34,055 nt of DNA from CAADGU01 sp964467705 (GTDB lineage: Bacteria; Chloroflexota; Anaerolineae; Promineifilales; Promineifilaceae): the NCBI GenBank assembly GCA_964467705.1, contig CAYXUZ010000056.1:1-34055 (forward strand), read 5' to 3'. The notes under the pieces were generated by a model. It searched no databases and was not told where the DNA came from. It saw nothing but the letters and a program-made list of their open reading frames with translations. Shown here one piece after another: positions 24,591 to 32,044 of this stretch (the stretch's first letter is position 1; each line of letters opens with the position of its first letter). The position numbers were made by a program, and so were the translations under genes.

Positions 24591-25273
24591 TCTTCCTCTT
24601 CCTCGAATTCCTCTTCCACTTCTTCCTCGTCCACATCTTCCTCTTCCGTTACTTCCGTCAGCGCCTCGGCCAGCAGTTCAAAATCATCTTCGCTGATGGG
24701 CAGATAGGTTTCTGTTTCCAGCCGCAGCCGCCGGAAACGGGGCTGGCTTTCCAACTCCACCATATCCGCTTCTACACCGTTATCCGGTCGGGCAACAGTG
24801 GCGTCAATATCAATAGGAAAGAAATCTACTTCGTCCAGACTCACGGTGAAGAAATAATCCTTCGGATTGGCCGATTTGGAATCGCCGGTAATGGTAACAA
24901 CGGCAAAAAAGGTGCGGCTTTCCTGCCCGTAAATGATGAGCCGGTCGCCAGCCTTGACGCTGGCGGTACTGCCGGGCAAGGGGGCCATGACCATACGCTC
25001 GGCCCAACCGGGGAAAGCGAGTTCATCTACGGCCGGCGTACTGACCACTTTGATGAAGTGATTGGTACCCTGGGCCGATTTGCGCCGCGCCGATTTGCTG
25101 GCGGCGCGGGCCTCATATTCGGTGGCAATGTTTTGCCAGATGCGCTCCTGCACTGAAATTTTCAGTTCGGCTTCTTCGCCGTCGGTGTAGCGCACCAGCA
25201 TGATAGGGGGTGTAATTTCCAATACAGTGTATTCACCTTTGCGGTTGGCATAGGTGCCGTTGACCTCAAACAT
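24584..25273 (-). CDS. EVE/PUA-like protein with acidic tail
   Basis: A 229-residue protein I recognise only tentatively. Residues 1-65 form a small beta-rich domain (MFEVNGTYANRKGEYTVLEI...IMLVRYTDGEEAELK). Residues about 75-190 resemble an EVE/PUA-like fold: FPGWAERMVMAPLPGS, GDRLIIYGQESRTFFAVVTI and FFPIDIDATVARPDNG. The last ~25 residues are almost all Glu/Asp/Val. PUA-like domains often bind modified nucleotides, so a nucleic-acid role is possible. GGAG lies a few nucleotides before the ATG at 25273. It is 72 bp upstream of metG on the same strand. Confidence 0.6.
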   Translation of the reverse strand: MFEVNGTYANRKGEYTVLEITPPIMLVRYTDGEEAELKISVQERIWQNIATEYEARAASKSARRKSAQGTNHFIKVVSTPAVDELAFPGWAERMVMAPLPGSTASVKAGDRLIIYGQESRTFFAVVTITGDSKSANPKDYFFTVSLDEVDFFPIDIDATVARPDNGVEADMVELESQPRFRRLRLETETYLPISEDDFELLAEALTEVTEEEDVDEEEVEEEFEEEEEE

Positions 25274-25313
25274 GCTCCTTCACTCCGTATGAATTGATGG
25301 GATAGGCTTATTT

Positions 25314-25347
25314 AGACCAGACAGGTTTCTTAAAACCTGTCTGGTCT
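25314..25347. repeat. Palindromic element, AGACCAGACAGGTTT arms
   Basis: The arms AGACCAGACAGGTTT (25314-25328) and AAACCTGTCTGGTCT (25333-25347) are perfectly complementary over 15 bp around CTTA. It lies in the 175-bp gap upstream of the EVE/PUA-like gene. Confidence 0.85.
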
Positions 25348-25400
25348 CGTTAGTCGGCGTGCATAGTACCGTTTTCCCTGGCTCTTGGCAAGGGGTTTTC

Positions 25401-25437
25401 GATTGACAATTGACAATTGACAGTTTTCAGTTGTCCG
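25401..25437. repeat. CAATTGACAATTGA filler repeat
   Basis: GATTGACAATTGACAATTGA followed by CAGTTTTCAGTTGTC, next to the end of the FG-GAP protein gene. Same family as 11509-11548 and 16654-16706. Confidence 0.65.
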
Positions 25438-25448
25438 TTTATCCACTA

Positions 25449-26780
25449 TCAGGGGGTATTGTTGAAGGATTGGCCGCTCCAGACGGTGTAGACACGGCCG
25501 TCATGCTCACACCTATCGCGCACAATATCATCATGCCCATCGTTGTTGACATCAAACACCGCCAGACTGCCAAAACAGGTATCGGGCACGGCCGTGAGTG
25601 TGGGGCGATCATAGACGGCCGTTAGCACAAACAACTGCCCCGTATCTGGCGATACCAGCAGCACATCGACGATGTCGTCTTGCGTCAGGTCGCCAGTGTG
25701 GGCGAATTCGGCGCCGGGCGTCAATTGTTGGCGGCTGGAAAGGGGGCGGTCGAGCAGCAATTCCCACTGCCTGTCGGCGTTGGGCGTCAGTACAATCACC
25801 TGCGCCAGCATGGGGTATTCGCTGGTGCTATGCCGCAGCAGAATCAGTTCGGGTAAACCATCGCCGGTAATGTCGGTGTGCTGCCACACGGCCGTGACCG
25901 GCGGTGACTGGGCGATCCATTGGCGGTGCAAATCGGGCAGGGCCACTTCCCCGCGCAGGTTAAGCTGGTGCAGCAGCTCGGCAGCGGGGCCTTTGAGGGT
26001 GGGGGGGGCTAGTTCAACGGTCGTTTCCGGCATAACCAATGGGCCGGTTAACCCGATGCCCCCGTTGGGTTGCTCTGGATGGGCAAAACGCACCTGACCG
26101 GCGTCAGCAGCTACAGCCAGATTACAGCCCAATTGCAGCGCCAATTCTTGCAGTTCACTTTGAATGCCAATGGTGGCGCTACGGCCGTTGCCCGCTTCTC
26201 CCTGAGCTACATCCTGATACAAAAATACAATGTCATTACTTCCTTCAAATAACTGTACTTCAAACGTCAGCAGGTCGCCGGTATCATAACGGGGTATGGC
26301 ATCCCACTCCACCACAAAGATACGGTTGGGCGCTTCCCCCACCACTTCTGTTTCCAGGAATCCCTCAAAGCGCAAATCCAGGTCGTCCCAATAGACGGCA
26401 ACCATATCCCCCATGCCGGTAGCCGGCGCGTCATCCAGGCAGCTATTCTGGTATTCGGGGTTGGCATTGCCAAATTGCAGGTTGCCATTGCTGCTGGCAA
26501 ACAGCTCGGTATAGGTAGTACCGTAAAAGGTGAAGGCAAAGGGCAGGTCGAGTTTGATGGTGCCGTCCAGGATATAGAGGCCGGTGTCAGTGGTAGCGTC
26601 AATGTAGGCATAGGCAGCGCTGTTTTCGCAGGTGTAGCCGTACAAATCCGGGCCGGGACACAAGGCGACCGGCGGGCCATAATCGGCCGCGCCAGACCGC
26701 TGCCAGAAAAATAGCAGCGCCACCACGACCACCACGACCAAAATGAAGAGAATTCCCACCACGCGCCACTTCATGCGCAA
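25449..26780 (-). CDS. Exported protein with nidogen-like and FG-GAP/VCBS-type repeats
   Basis: A 443-residue protein. Residues 4-27 are a strongly hydrophobic signal anchor (VVGILFILVVVVVVALLFF) after a basic start. Residues about 60-215 resemble a nidogen-type or PKD-flanking beta domain (FTFYGTTYTELFASSNGNLQFG, MVAVYWDDLDLR, IFVVEWDAIPR). The C-terminal half holds Asp-rich calcium-binding FG-GAP-like turns: DITGDGLPELIL, DLTQDDIVDVLLV and DVNNDGHDDIV. Such architectures occur in surface adhesion proteins. Two start codons are close together (MRMKW); I keep the first. The start of the divergent YgjP-like gene is about 100 bp away. Confidence 0.75.
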   Translation of the reverse strand: MRMKWRVVGILFILVVVVVVALLFFWQRSGAADYGPPVALCPGPDLYGYTCENSAAYAYIDATTDTGLYILDGTIKLDLPFAFTFYGTTYTELFASSNGNLQFGNANPEYQNSCLDDAPATGMGDMVAVYWDDLDLRFEGFLETEVVGEAPNRIFVVEWDAIPRYDTGDLLTFEVQLFEGSNDIVFLYQDVAQGEAGNGRSATIGIQSELQELALQLGCNLAVAADAGQVRFAHPEQPNGGIGLTGPLVMPETTVELAPPTLKGPAAELLHQLNLRGEVALPDLHRQWIAQSPPVTAVWQHTDITGDGLPELILLRHSTSEYPMLAQVIVLTPNADRQWELLLDRPLSSRQQLTPGAEFAHTGDLTQDDIVDVLLVSPDTGQLFVLTAVYDRPTLTAVPDTCFGSLAVFDVNNDGHDDIVRDRCEHDGRVYTVWSGQSFNNTP

Positions 26781-26817
26781 AGTTTAGCGTATGGAGCAGG
26801 GGGAGACAAGGTGAGAA

Positions 26818-26868
26818 GTGAACAGTAAGCAGTGAGCGGTGAGCAGTTAACTGCTTACTGCTTACCGA
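26818..26868. repeat. Filler repeat AGTAAGCAGT in the divergent intergenic region
   Basis: AACAGTAAGCAGTGAGCGG then TGAGCAGTTAACTGCTTACTG; partly self-complementary (GCAGTTAACTGC is a perfect palindrome). It also forms the -35 part of the candidate promoter at 26847. Confidence 0.65.
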
Positions 26869-26876
26869 TATATAAT
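26847..26876 (+). promoter_or_regulatory. Candidate promoter giving a leaderless YgjP-like mRNA
   Basis: TTAACT (26847-26852), 18 bp, then a perfect TATAAT (26871-26876). The predicted transcription start, about 7 nt after the -10 box, coincides with the ATG at 26884. No Shine-Dalgarno lies between. Confidence 0.5.
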
Positions 26877-26883
26877 CCTTGAC

Positions 26884-27414
26884 ATGGAAGACACTCATAA
26901 AAACTGGCCGGTGGAAATTGTGCGCAGTGACCGGCGGCGGCGCACGGTGAGCGCGGAATTGAAGGGAGGCACGCTGCTGGTGCGTGCGCCGCAGGCGATG
27001 ACGGACGCGGAGCTACAGCCGATTATCGCCAATCTGCAAGAGCGCCTGGCAAAAAAGGTGGCTAAACGCAACCTGCCGCAGACGGACGCGGACCTGGAGG
27101 AGGTGGCACAGATGTTGAATAAGCGGTATTTCAACGGCCGTCTCCACTGGCAATCCATCCGCTATGTGACGAACCAAAGCACACGCTTTGGCAGTTGCAC
27201 CCCTTCCCAGGGCACCATCCGCCTCAGCCACCGACTGGCCACCATGCCCGCCTGGGTGCGTGACTACGTGGTCATACACGAACTGGCCCACCTGGAAGAA
27301 GCCAACCACGGCCCTGGCTTCTGGAAGCTGGTCAATCGCTACCCCCTGACGGAAAGGGCGCGGGGCTATCTCATGGCGGTGGGACTGGAGCAAGATGAGG
27401 GGGTGACAGGGTGA
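26884..27414 (+). CDS. YgjP-like (DUF45) zinc metallopeptidase
   Basis: A 176-residue soluble protein of the YgjP/DUF45 group. The zinc motif HELAHLEEANHGPGFW (about 131-146) has the HExxH pair plus a third His downstream, as in the SprT-like/YgjP families. The upstream segment RFGSCTPSQGTIRLSHRL (about 98-115) is the other conserved block. Function in bacteria is not established. The start has no Shine-Dalgarno, but a perfect TATAAT 7 nt upstream suggests a leaderless mRNA. The last residues (EGVTG) and the stop codon come from the GGTGACA filler repeat. Confidence 0.85.
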   Translation: MEDTHKNWPVEIVRSDRRRRTVSAELKGGTLLVRAPQAMTDAELQPIIANLQERLAKKVAKRNLPQTDADLEEVAQMLNKRYFNGRLHWQSIRYVTNQSTRFGSCTPSQGTIRLSHRLATMPAWVRDYVVIHELAHLEEANHGPGFWKLVNRYPLTERARGYLMAVGLEQDEGVTG

Positions 27415-27495
27415 CATGGTGACAAGGGTGATTGCGGCGAAGAAATCCTGCTCACTGCTAACCGCTCACTGCTAACCGCTCACCGTTTACCGTTC
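27403..27495. repeat. Composite filler: GGTGACA units then AGTGAGCGGTTAGC units
   Basis: GGGTGACAGGGTGACATGG units (27404-27430) supply the YgjP-like stop codon. CTCACTGCTAACCGCTCAC units (27450-27495) supply the acetoacetyl-CoA synthetase stop codon. The two convergent genes thus end in two adjacent repeat families. Confidence 0.65.
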
Positions 27496-29496
27496 CCCCA
27501 ACTCCCTCGCAAACTTCCGAAAAAACTCAATCGCCGCCGGGTTGCGCATCGCGCCGGGGTTGGCGGCTGTGCTTACGTCCATGCCCAGCAAAATTTTGCG
27601 GATGGGCACTTCCATCTTCTTACCGCTAAGGGTGTAGGGGATGTCGGTGATCTGGATAATGTCATCGGGTACGTGGCGCGGCGAGACATCCTGGCGCAGT
27701 TTGTGGCGGATGCGCTGCTTCAGGTCGTCGTCCAGCACATATCCTTCGCGCAAGACCACAAAGAGGGGCATGTACGATTCCCGCCCCAACAGTTCCAGGT
27801 CAATAATCAGGCAATCTTGAATCTCCGGCAGGCTCTCCACCGCCTGGTAAATCTCGCTGGTGCCCATACGCACCCCCTGGCGGTTGATGGTGGAATCGGA
27901 ACGGCCGTAAATCACACACCCCCCGCGCGAAGTAAACTTTATCCAATCCCCATGCCGCCACACCCCCGGATACACGTCAAAATAGCTGGCCTGGTAGCGG
28001 ACCATCTCCGGGTCATTCCAAAAATAAAGCGGCATAGAGGGCATGGGCGCACTGATCACCAGTTCACCTACCTCATTAACCACCGGTTCGCCCGCCTCGT
28101 TAAACGCCTGCACCTTTGCCCCCAAAGACGCCCCCTGAATCTCCCCGGCATAAATGGGCAAGATGCGCGCCCCACCCACAAATGCCGTACACAAATCGGT
28201 GCCGCCGCTTAAGGATTCTAGCGCCAGATGCGCATTCACGTTTTCGTAAATCCATTGGAATCCGGCCACCGTCAGTGGCGAACCGGTGGAACCCACGCCA
28301 CGAATCCGGCTGAGGTCATACAGCTGGTTGGGATGAATTTCCGCTTTGATGCAGGCGCTAATGAAGGCGGCCGATGTGCCGAAGTAGGTCATGCCGCTCT
28401 CGGCGGCCAACTGCCACAGGGCGTTCATGTCCGGGTAGCCGGGGCTGCCGTTATACAATACGACGGCGCTGCCGGTGAGCAGGCTGCCGACGACGTAGTT
28501 CCACATCATCCAGCCGGTGCTGGTGAACCAAAAGAAACGGTCGCCCGGTTTCAGGTCATTGTGCAAGGTGGTGGCTTTGAGATGTTCCAGCAGGATGCCG
28601 CCGTGTCCTTGCACGATGGGTTTGGGCAGGCCGGTAGTGCCGGAGGAGTAGAGAATCCAGAGCGGATGGTCAAAGGGCAGTTGGGCGAAGGGGAGAGGCC
28701 CAACGAAGCGTGGGGCACGGCCGTTGCCCAACGCCCCGTTGCCCATGCCCACTGCCTCATCCCACATCATCATATTTGCCAAAGCAGTCTGCTCCCCCAA
28801 ATGAGGCACTAAAATGGTATGTTCCAGCGTGGGCAAAGCCGCCTGCAATTCGGCCACAATGTCACGCCGGTCAAACGTCTTGCCACCGTAGTCGTAGCCA
28901 TCCACCGCCAGCAGCAGCTTTGGCTCAATCTGGCTGAAGCGGTCCAGCACACTGCGGCTGCCAAAGTCCGGCGAACAGCTTGACCAGATCGCGCCCAGAC
29001 TGGCCGCCGCCAGAAAAGCGATGATGGTTTCCGGGATGTTGGGCAGGTAAGCCACCACCCGGTCACCGGACCGGATACCCAACTGCTGCATGGTGTGGGC
29101 CAGGGCGGCCGTTTGGGCATAAATTTGTTGGCGTGTCAGGGAAATGAGGGGGCGATTTTCGGCTTTGTAATAGATAGCCGGCTGGTCGGTAGCCATTTTG
29201 TAAAAAATGTTTTCGGCGTAATTAAGACGGGCGCCGGGAAACCAGGTGGTTCCGGGCATGGTGAGAGCGGGGAGGGGGGTCACGGCCGTAGCCGACGCCT
29301 GCACTTCAAAATAGTCCCACAAACTCTGCCAAAAGGCGCCCACTTCTGTTACCGACCACTGCCACAGCGCCCCATAATCGGCAAAAGCCAGCCCCCGCTC
29401 CCGCGCCAACCAGCGCATGTAACGGGTCAAATTCGCCGCCTCTATCACCGCCTCAGTGGGCGTCCATAAGAGGCTGCCTTGTGTGATCGAATCCAT
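27487..29496 (-). CDS. aacS: Acetoacetyl-CoA synthetase
   Basis: A 669-residue adenylate-forming enzyme of the acetoacetyl-CoA synthetase type, which activates acetoacetate with ATP and CoA and so recycles ketone or polyhydroxybutyrate breakdown products. Motifs in order: LYSSGTTGLPKPIVQGHG (core A3), FWFTSTGWMMWNY (A4), GGTDLCTAFVG (A5), YGRSDSTINRQGVRMGTSE (A8) and SGKKMEVP with the catalytic Lys (A10). The N-terminal WxPxxxxxxxxN-type region and the length fit acetoacetyl-CoA synthetases better than acetyl-CoA synthetases. A short glycine/asparagine-rich insertion (GMGNGALGNGRAP, about residues 250-265) looks like an in-frame repeat. The stop codon falls in the filler repeat. No good Shine-Dalgarno precedes the ATG at 29496. 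Confidence 0.92.
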   Translation of the reverse strand: MDSITQGSLLWTPTEAVIEAANLTRYMRWLARERGLAFADYGALWQWSVTEVGAFWQSLWDYFEVQASATAVTPLPALTMPGTTWFPGARLNYAENIFYKMATDQPAIYYKAENRPLISLTRQQIYAQTAALAHTMQQLGIRSGDRVVAYLPNIPETIIAFLAAASLGAIWSSCSPDFGSRSVLDRFSQIEPKLLLAVDGYDYGGKTFDRRDIVAELQAALPTLEHTILVPHLGEQTALANMMMWDEAVGMGNGALGNGRAPRFVGPLPFAQLPFDHPLWILYSSGTTGLPKPIVQGHGGILLEHLKATTLHNDLKPGDRFFWFTSTGWMMWNYVVGSLLTGSAVVLYNGSPGYPDMNALWQLAAESGMTYFGTSAAFISACIKAEIHPNQLYDLSRIRGVGSTGSPLTVAGFQWIYENVNAHLALESLSGGTDLCTAFVGGARILPIYAGEIQGASLGAKVQAFNEAGEPVVNEVGELVISAPMPSMPLYFWNDPEMVRYQASYFDVYPGVWRHGDWIKFTSRGGCVIYGRSDSTINRQGVRMGTSEIYQAVESLPEIQDCLIIDLELLGRESYMPLFVVLREGYVLDDDLKQRIRHKLRQDVSPRHVPDDIIQITDIPYTLSGKKMEVPIRKILLGMDVSTAANPGAMRNPAAIEFFRKFARELGER

Positions 29497-29512
29497 AACT
29501 GGGTGGGGTATT

Positions 29513-29559
29513 GGTAATCGGTGAACGATAATCGGTTCTCACACCAATCACCGATTACC
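29513..29559. repeat. Inverted filler repeat (GGTAATCGGTGA)
   Basis: The arms GGTAATCGGTGA (29513-29524) and TCACCGATTACC (29548-29559) are perfect over 12 bp. It fills the gap between the acetoacetyl-CoA synthetase start and the AAA+ ATPase stop. Confidence 0.75.
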
Positions 29560-29562
29560 GGA

Positions 29563-30939
29563 TCAGTTCACCATCGCCGGTATCGGCGCTGCCACTGACC
29601 GCATGTCTCCCAACGTGGCCGACATGTTGGCATCTACGAAGTAACATTCACAGGCTTCGTCAATCAGTTCCGGCGTAATTTGCACGGGTACACCTTCGTA
29701 GTCGCAAATGGCAATAATGACTTTTACGATGTCGCGGGGATGTACAGCCTGCATGACACGCCCTGTGCTACGGTAATGTTTTTGTAGCAGGTGGACAAAA
29801 CTTTTCTTGTCGAAGGGCACGTTGTACTGTTTGCAGACGGTCATAAAAATCTGGTAGAACAGCTTTTCATCCGGGCCGCCGACCTCTACCTTCATCTGAA
29901 TGCGGCGTAAGAATGCGCCATCTACCAGTTGGTCGGGGTCGAGGTTGGTGGAGAAGACGATCAACTGTTTGAAAGGCACTTCCAACGATTGCCCGGATTG
30001 TAGTCGTAGGAAGTCAATCTCGCTTTCCAGGGGCACAATCCAGCGGTTGAGCAGTTCTTGCGGACTGATTTGTTGACGGCCGAAGTCATCTATGAGGAAC
30101 ATGCCGCCGTTGGCCTTTAGCTGCAAGGGGGCTTCATAGACTTTGGAAACCGGCTCAAAGCGCAAATCCAGAGCATCCATCGTTAATTCGCCGCCCACCA
30201 TGACCGCCGGACGTTGGAAGAGCCGCCAACGGCCGTCAATCCGCACCTTATCCGGGTCACTGCTGTTAAACAGGCTGGTGGTGTGAAAAGGGATGTCCCC
30301 CTCTTTGATGGGAATGTGTACGTGCGGGTCGTAAACGCGGATGATTTGCCCGCCCACAGTGATGGCGTCTGGCAAATAAATGGCCGACGCCTGGCCCAAC
30401 AATCTGGCGATGGCTTCAGCAACGGTGGTCTTGCCATTGCCCGGTGGCCCATACAGGAAGAGTGAACTGCCCGCATTGACGGCCGGGCCAATGCGCCGGT
30501 GGAAATTATCCGGCAAGATAAGGTGACTGAGCGCGTTTTTTACTTGTTCGGGCTTGACCCGCTTCACACCCTGAGTCTGGATGAGGATGGCTTCATTGTA
30601 GGTTTCCACAGAAACAGGAATACGGCCGATATATTGGCTGCGTTCAAAGGCATCGCGGGCGCGTTTGGTGCCTTTATCCGTCAGGCCATACGTAAAGCTG
30701 AGGCTGCCCAACGAACCGGCTTTGGTCACTTCCACCTGATGTTCCTGTTTCATACGGCTGAGCAGGTCATCAATGATGCGGGCATGGACGCCCATTATCT
30801 GACTGAACCGGGCAATGTTGACGTCCCCTTCGTTGAATAACATGCGGAAAATCATGTCTTCCAGGAGGGCTTGCGGCACGCCCATTTCTTCCAGTTTCAT
30901 AGGGGGCGCTAACAGTTTCATCAATCGGCCTGTACTCAT
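29563..30939 (-). CDS. Winged-helix AAA+ ATPase
   Basis: A 458-residue cytoplasmic ATPase. Residues about 20-110 are a helical, winged-helix-like domain (ARIIDDLLSRMKQEHQVEV). The AAA+ module has Walker A GPPGNGKTT (164-172), Walker B GMFLIDDFGR (279-288), a sensor-1 block VFSTNLDP (about 328-335) and an arginine-finger candidate AFLRRI. The rest is a helical lid with HPRDIVKVIIAIC. Homologues of this architecture exist in cyanobacteria and Chloroflexota without, to my knowledge, a defined function. No partner gene (such as a von Willebrand factor protein) is adjacent. The ATG at 30939 is weakly supported; an internal Met7 is possible. Confidence 0.82.
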   Translation of the reverse strand: MSTGRLMKLLAPPMKLEEMGVPQALLEDMIFRMLFNEGDVNIARFSQIMGVHARIIDDLLSRMKQEHQVEVTKAGSLGSLSFTYGLTDKGTKRARDAFERSQYIGRIPVSVETYNEAILIQTQGVKRVKPEQVKNALSHLILPDNFHRRIGPAVNAGSSLFLYGPPGNGKTTVAEAIARLLGQASAIYLPDAITVGGQIIRVYDPHVHIPIKEGDIPFHTTSLFNSSDPDKVRIDGRWRLFQRPAVMVGGELTMDALDLRFEPVSKVYEAPLQLKANGGMFLIDDFGRQQISPQELLNRWIVPLESEIDFLRLQSGQSLEVPFKQLIVFSTNLDPDQLVDGAFLRRIQMKVEVGGPDEKLFYQIFMTVCKQYNVPFDKKSFVHLLQKHYRSTGRVMQAVHPRDIVKVIIAICDYEGVPVQITPELIDEACECYFVDANMSATLGDMRSVAAPIPAMVN

Positions 30940-31247
30940 AAGTTGTGGCTTCCTTCTGTTTGTTGCTGAACCTCGTCACTACACGGCCGTGAGGTTAAAG
31001 AATTGCATTGCCAAGTATAGCCCTGGCGCTAACGGGAACGTATAGGAATATGGGGTGAAAAACTACTTGGTGTGGTGTTGTAAACGGCCGTAGCTGACAA
31101 CTATTTTAACAGATTTGCCCGGCCTGCGGAAACGGAAGTTTTTGATGGGGTGAGCGGGTGAAGGCGGCGAAGACGCCGGGGCGAGGACACCGGGGCGAGG
31201 ACGCCGGGGCGAGGACGCCCGGATGCGGGGGTCACGGCCGTGACCTT
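30940..31247. other. Intergenic region upstream of the AAA+ ATPase
   Basis: About 308 bp with no convincing gene. It holds three ACGGCCGT sites (near 30981, 31083 and 31233), the leader of the AAA+ ATPase with a weak AAGGA, and a GC-rich tandem repeat (31172-31222). A long frame crossing 31063-31329 is mostly the tandem repeat plus a shadow of the BrnA gene. Confidence 0.6.
31172..31222. repeat. 14-bp GC-rich tandem repeat
   Basis: Units of GACGCCGGGGCGAG start at 31172, 31186 (one mismatch), 31200 and 31214 (partial), period 14 bp, about 3.6 copies. Confidence 0.85.
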
Positions 31248-31514
31248 TCAAGAAGAATGTGTCTCCATGTAACTGCGTAAGATGGCATTGATGCGCGTCT
31301 GGTATCCTTTGCCTTGTGTTTTGTACCATTCCAACACATCTTTATCCAGGCGAATGGTGATGGTTTGTTTGGCTTGCGGCAGCCGTAATTCTGAATTGGC
31401 AAAAAAGTCATCACCTAGAGGGGGAATGTCACTGGTGTCAATCTCCTCGTCGGCGAGGGCGTCCACCCTATCCCAATCTGTCTGCGAGAGATTCTGCAAA
31501 GTTTTTTGGCTCAT
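31248..31514 (-). CDS. brnA: BrnA-family antitoxin
   Basis: An 88-residue ribbon-helix-helix antitoxin of the BrnA type: N-terminal LSQTDWDRVDALADEEIDTS and DIPPLGDDFF, then the DNA-binding part TITIRLDKDVLEWYKTQG and GYQTRINAILRSYME. BrnA normally neutralises the RNase toxin BrnT encoded just upstream and represses the operon. Here no intact BrnT is present; the upstream gene is another antitoxin-like protein. I start at the ATG at 31514; a GTG 3 nt earlier directly abuts the upstream stop codon. Confidence 0.88.
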   Translation of the reverse strand: MSQKTLQNLSQTDWDRVDALADEEIDTSDIPPLGDDFFANSELRLPQAKQTITIRLDKDVLEWYKTQGKGYQTRINAILRSYMETHSS

Positions 31515-31517
31515 CAC

Positions 31518-31790
31518 TCAGGCGGGAACGAGAGAGTTTCGCAGGATTTGGTCAACCAGGGCGGGGATGGGTTGATGTGAAGCTTCGGCTTCTTGCAAAA
31601 GTATTTGGAAGATGTCCTCTTTGATCTCGACTTCAAACAGCCGCTTTTCAATCTGAAAAACATCATCGGCCGGTAACAAGTGTTCGGCATAATCCATCGT
31701 GCTGTGGGCATCCCAAAACGCAGCGGCGGCTTCTTCACTTTCAAATTCATCGGGAATCGGGTCAATTACCTTCTTATTTTTGTTTGGCAT
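31518..31790 (-). CDS. CopG-type antitoxin
   Basis: A 90-residue protein matching the CopG-antitoxin pattern: DPIPDEFESEEAAAAFWDAH near the N-terminus, STMDYAEHLLP, then a ribbon-helix-helix-like part (LFEVEIKEDIFQILLQEAEA and IPALVDQILRN). In this family the cognate toxin gene lies immediately upstream and overlaps the antitoxin start. That position holds only a short remnant (31774-31881), so this antitoxin appears orphaned. Its stop is adjacent to the BrnA start, and both are likely translated from one mRNA. Confidence 0.82.
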   Translation of the reverse strand: MPNKNKKVIDPIPDEFESEEAAAAFWDAHSTMDYAEHLLPADDVFQIEKRLFEVEIKEDIFQILLQEAEASHQPIPALVDQILRNSLVPA

Positions 31791-31881
31791 AGTAGTTCCT
31801 TTCCGAGCTATCCATGTCTCGCGCTAATATGGGCAAAGCTGTGATGTACTGCTCTTTCCAGATGATGTTGGTGATGACCAT
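31774..31881 (-). pseudogene. Internally deleted BrnT-like toxin remnant
   Basis: A 35-codon frame, too short for routine calling: MVITNIIWKEQY, then ITALPILARDMD, then SSERNYYAKQK. The first part resembles the N-terminus of BrnT-like toxins paired with CopG antitoxins (a hydrophobic strand, then IWKxQ), and the second part resembles their C-terminus (LPIxARDMxxxERxYY). The ~55 residues expected between are absent, which indicates an in-frame internal deletion. Its 3' end overlaps the CopG-type antitoxin start by 17 bp, as expected for a toxin-antitoxin pair. The comparison is from memory of the family, so confirmation by alignment is required. Confidence 0.55.
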
Positions 31882-32044
31882 TTGGCGTTATTTTAGCACA
31901 AAACATCTACCGATGAGGGAGTGAGGGGGCGGAGAGGTGAGGAGGTGTACCGCCCATCCGTTTAGCTGCTGGCATTTGTTAGCCAACGGTGGCGGGGTGG
32001 GGGTGCTGGCTACGGCCGTTAGAGAAGAAGCCCCCACAACAGAG

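Noticed and set aside
31063..31329. 88-codon minus-strand frame across the tandem repeat
   Set aside because: Low-complexity Arg/Pro/Ser product made from the 14-bp repeat and a shadow of brnA.
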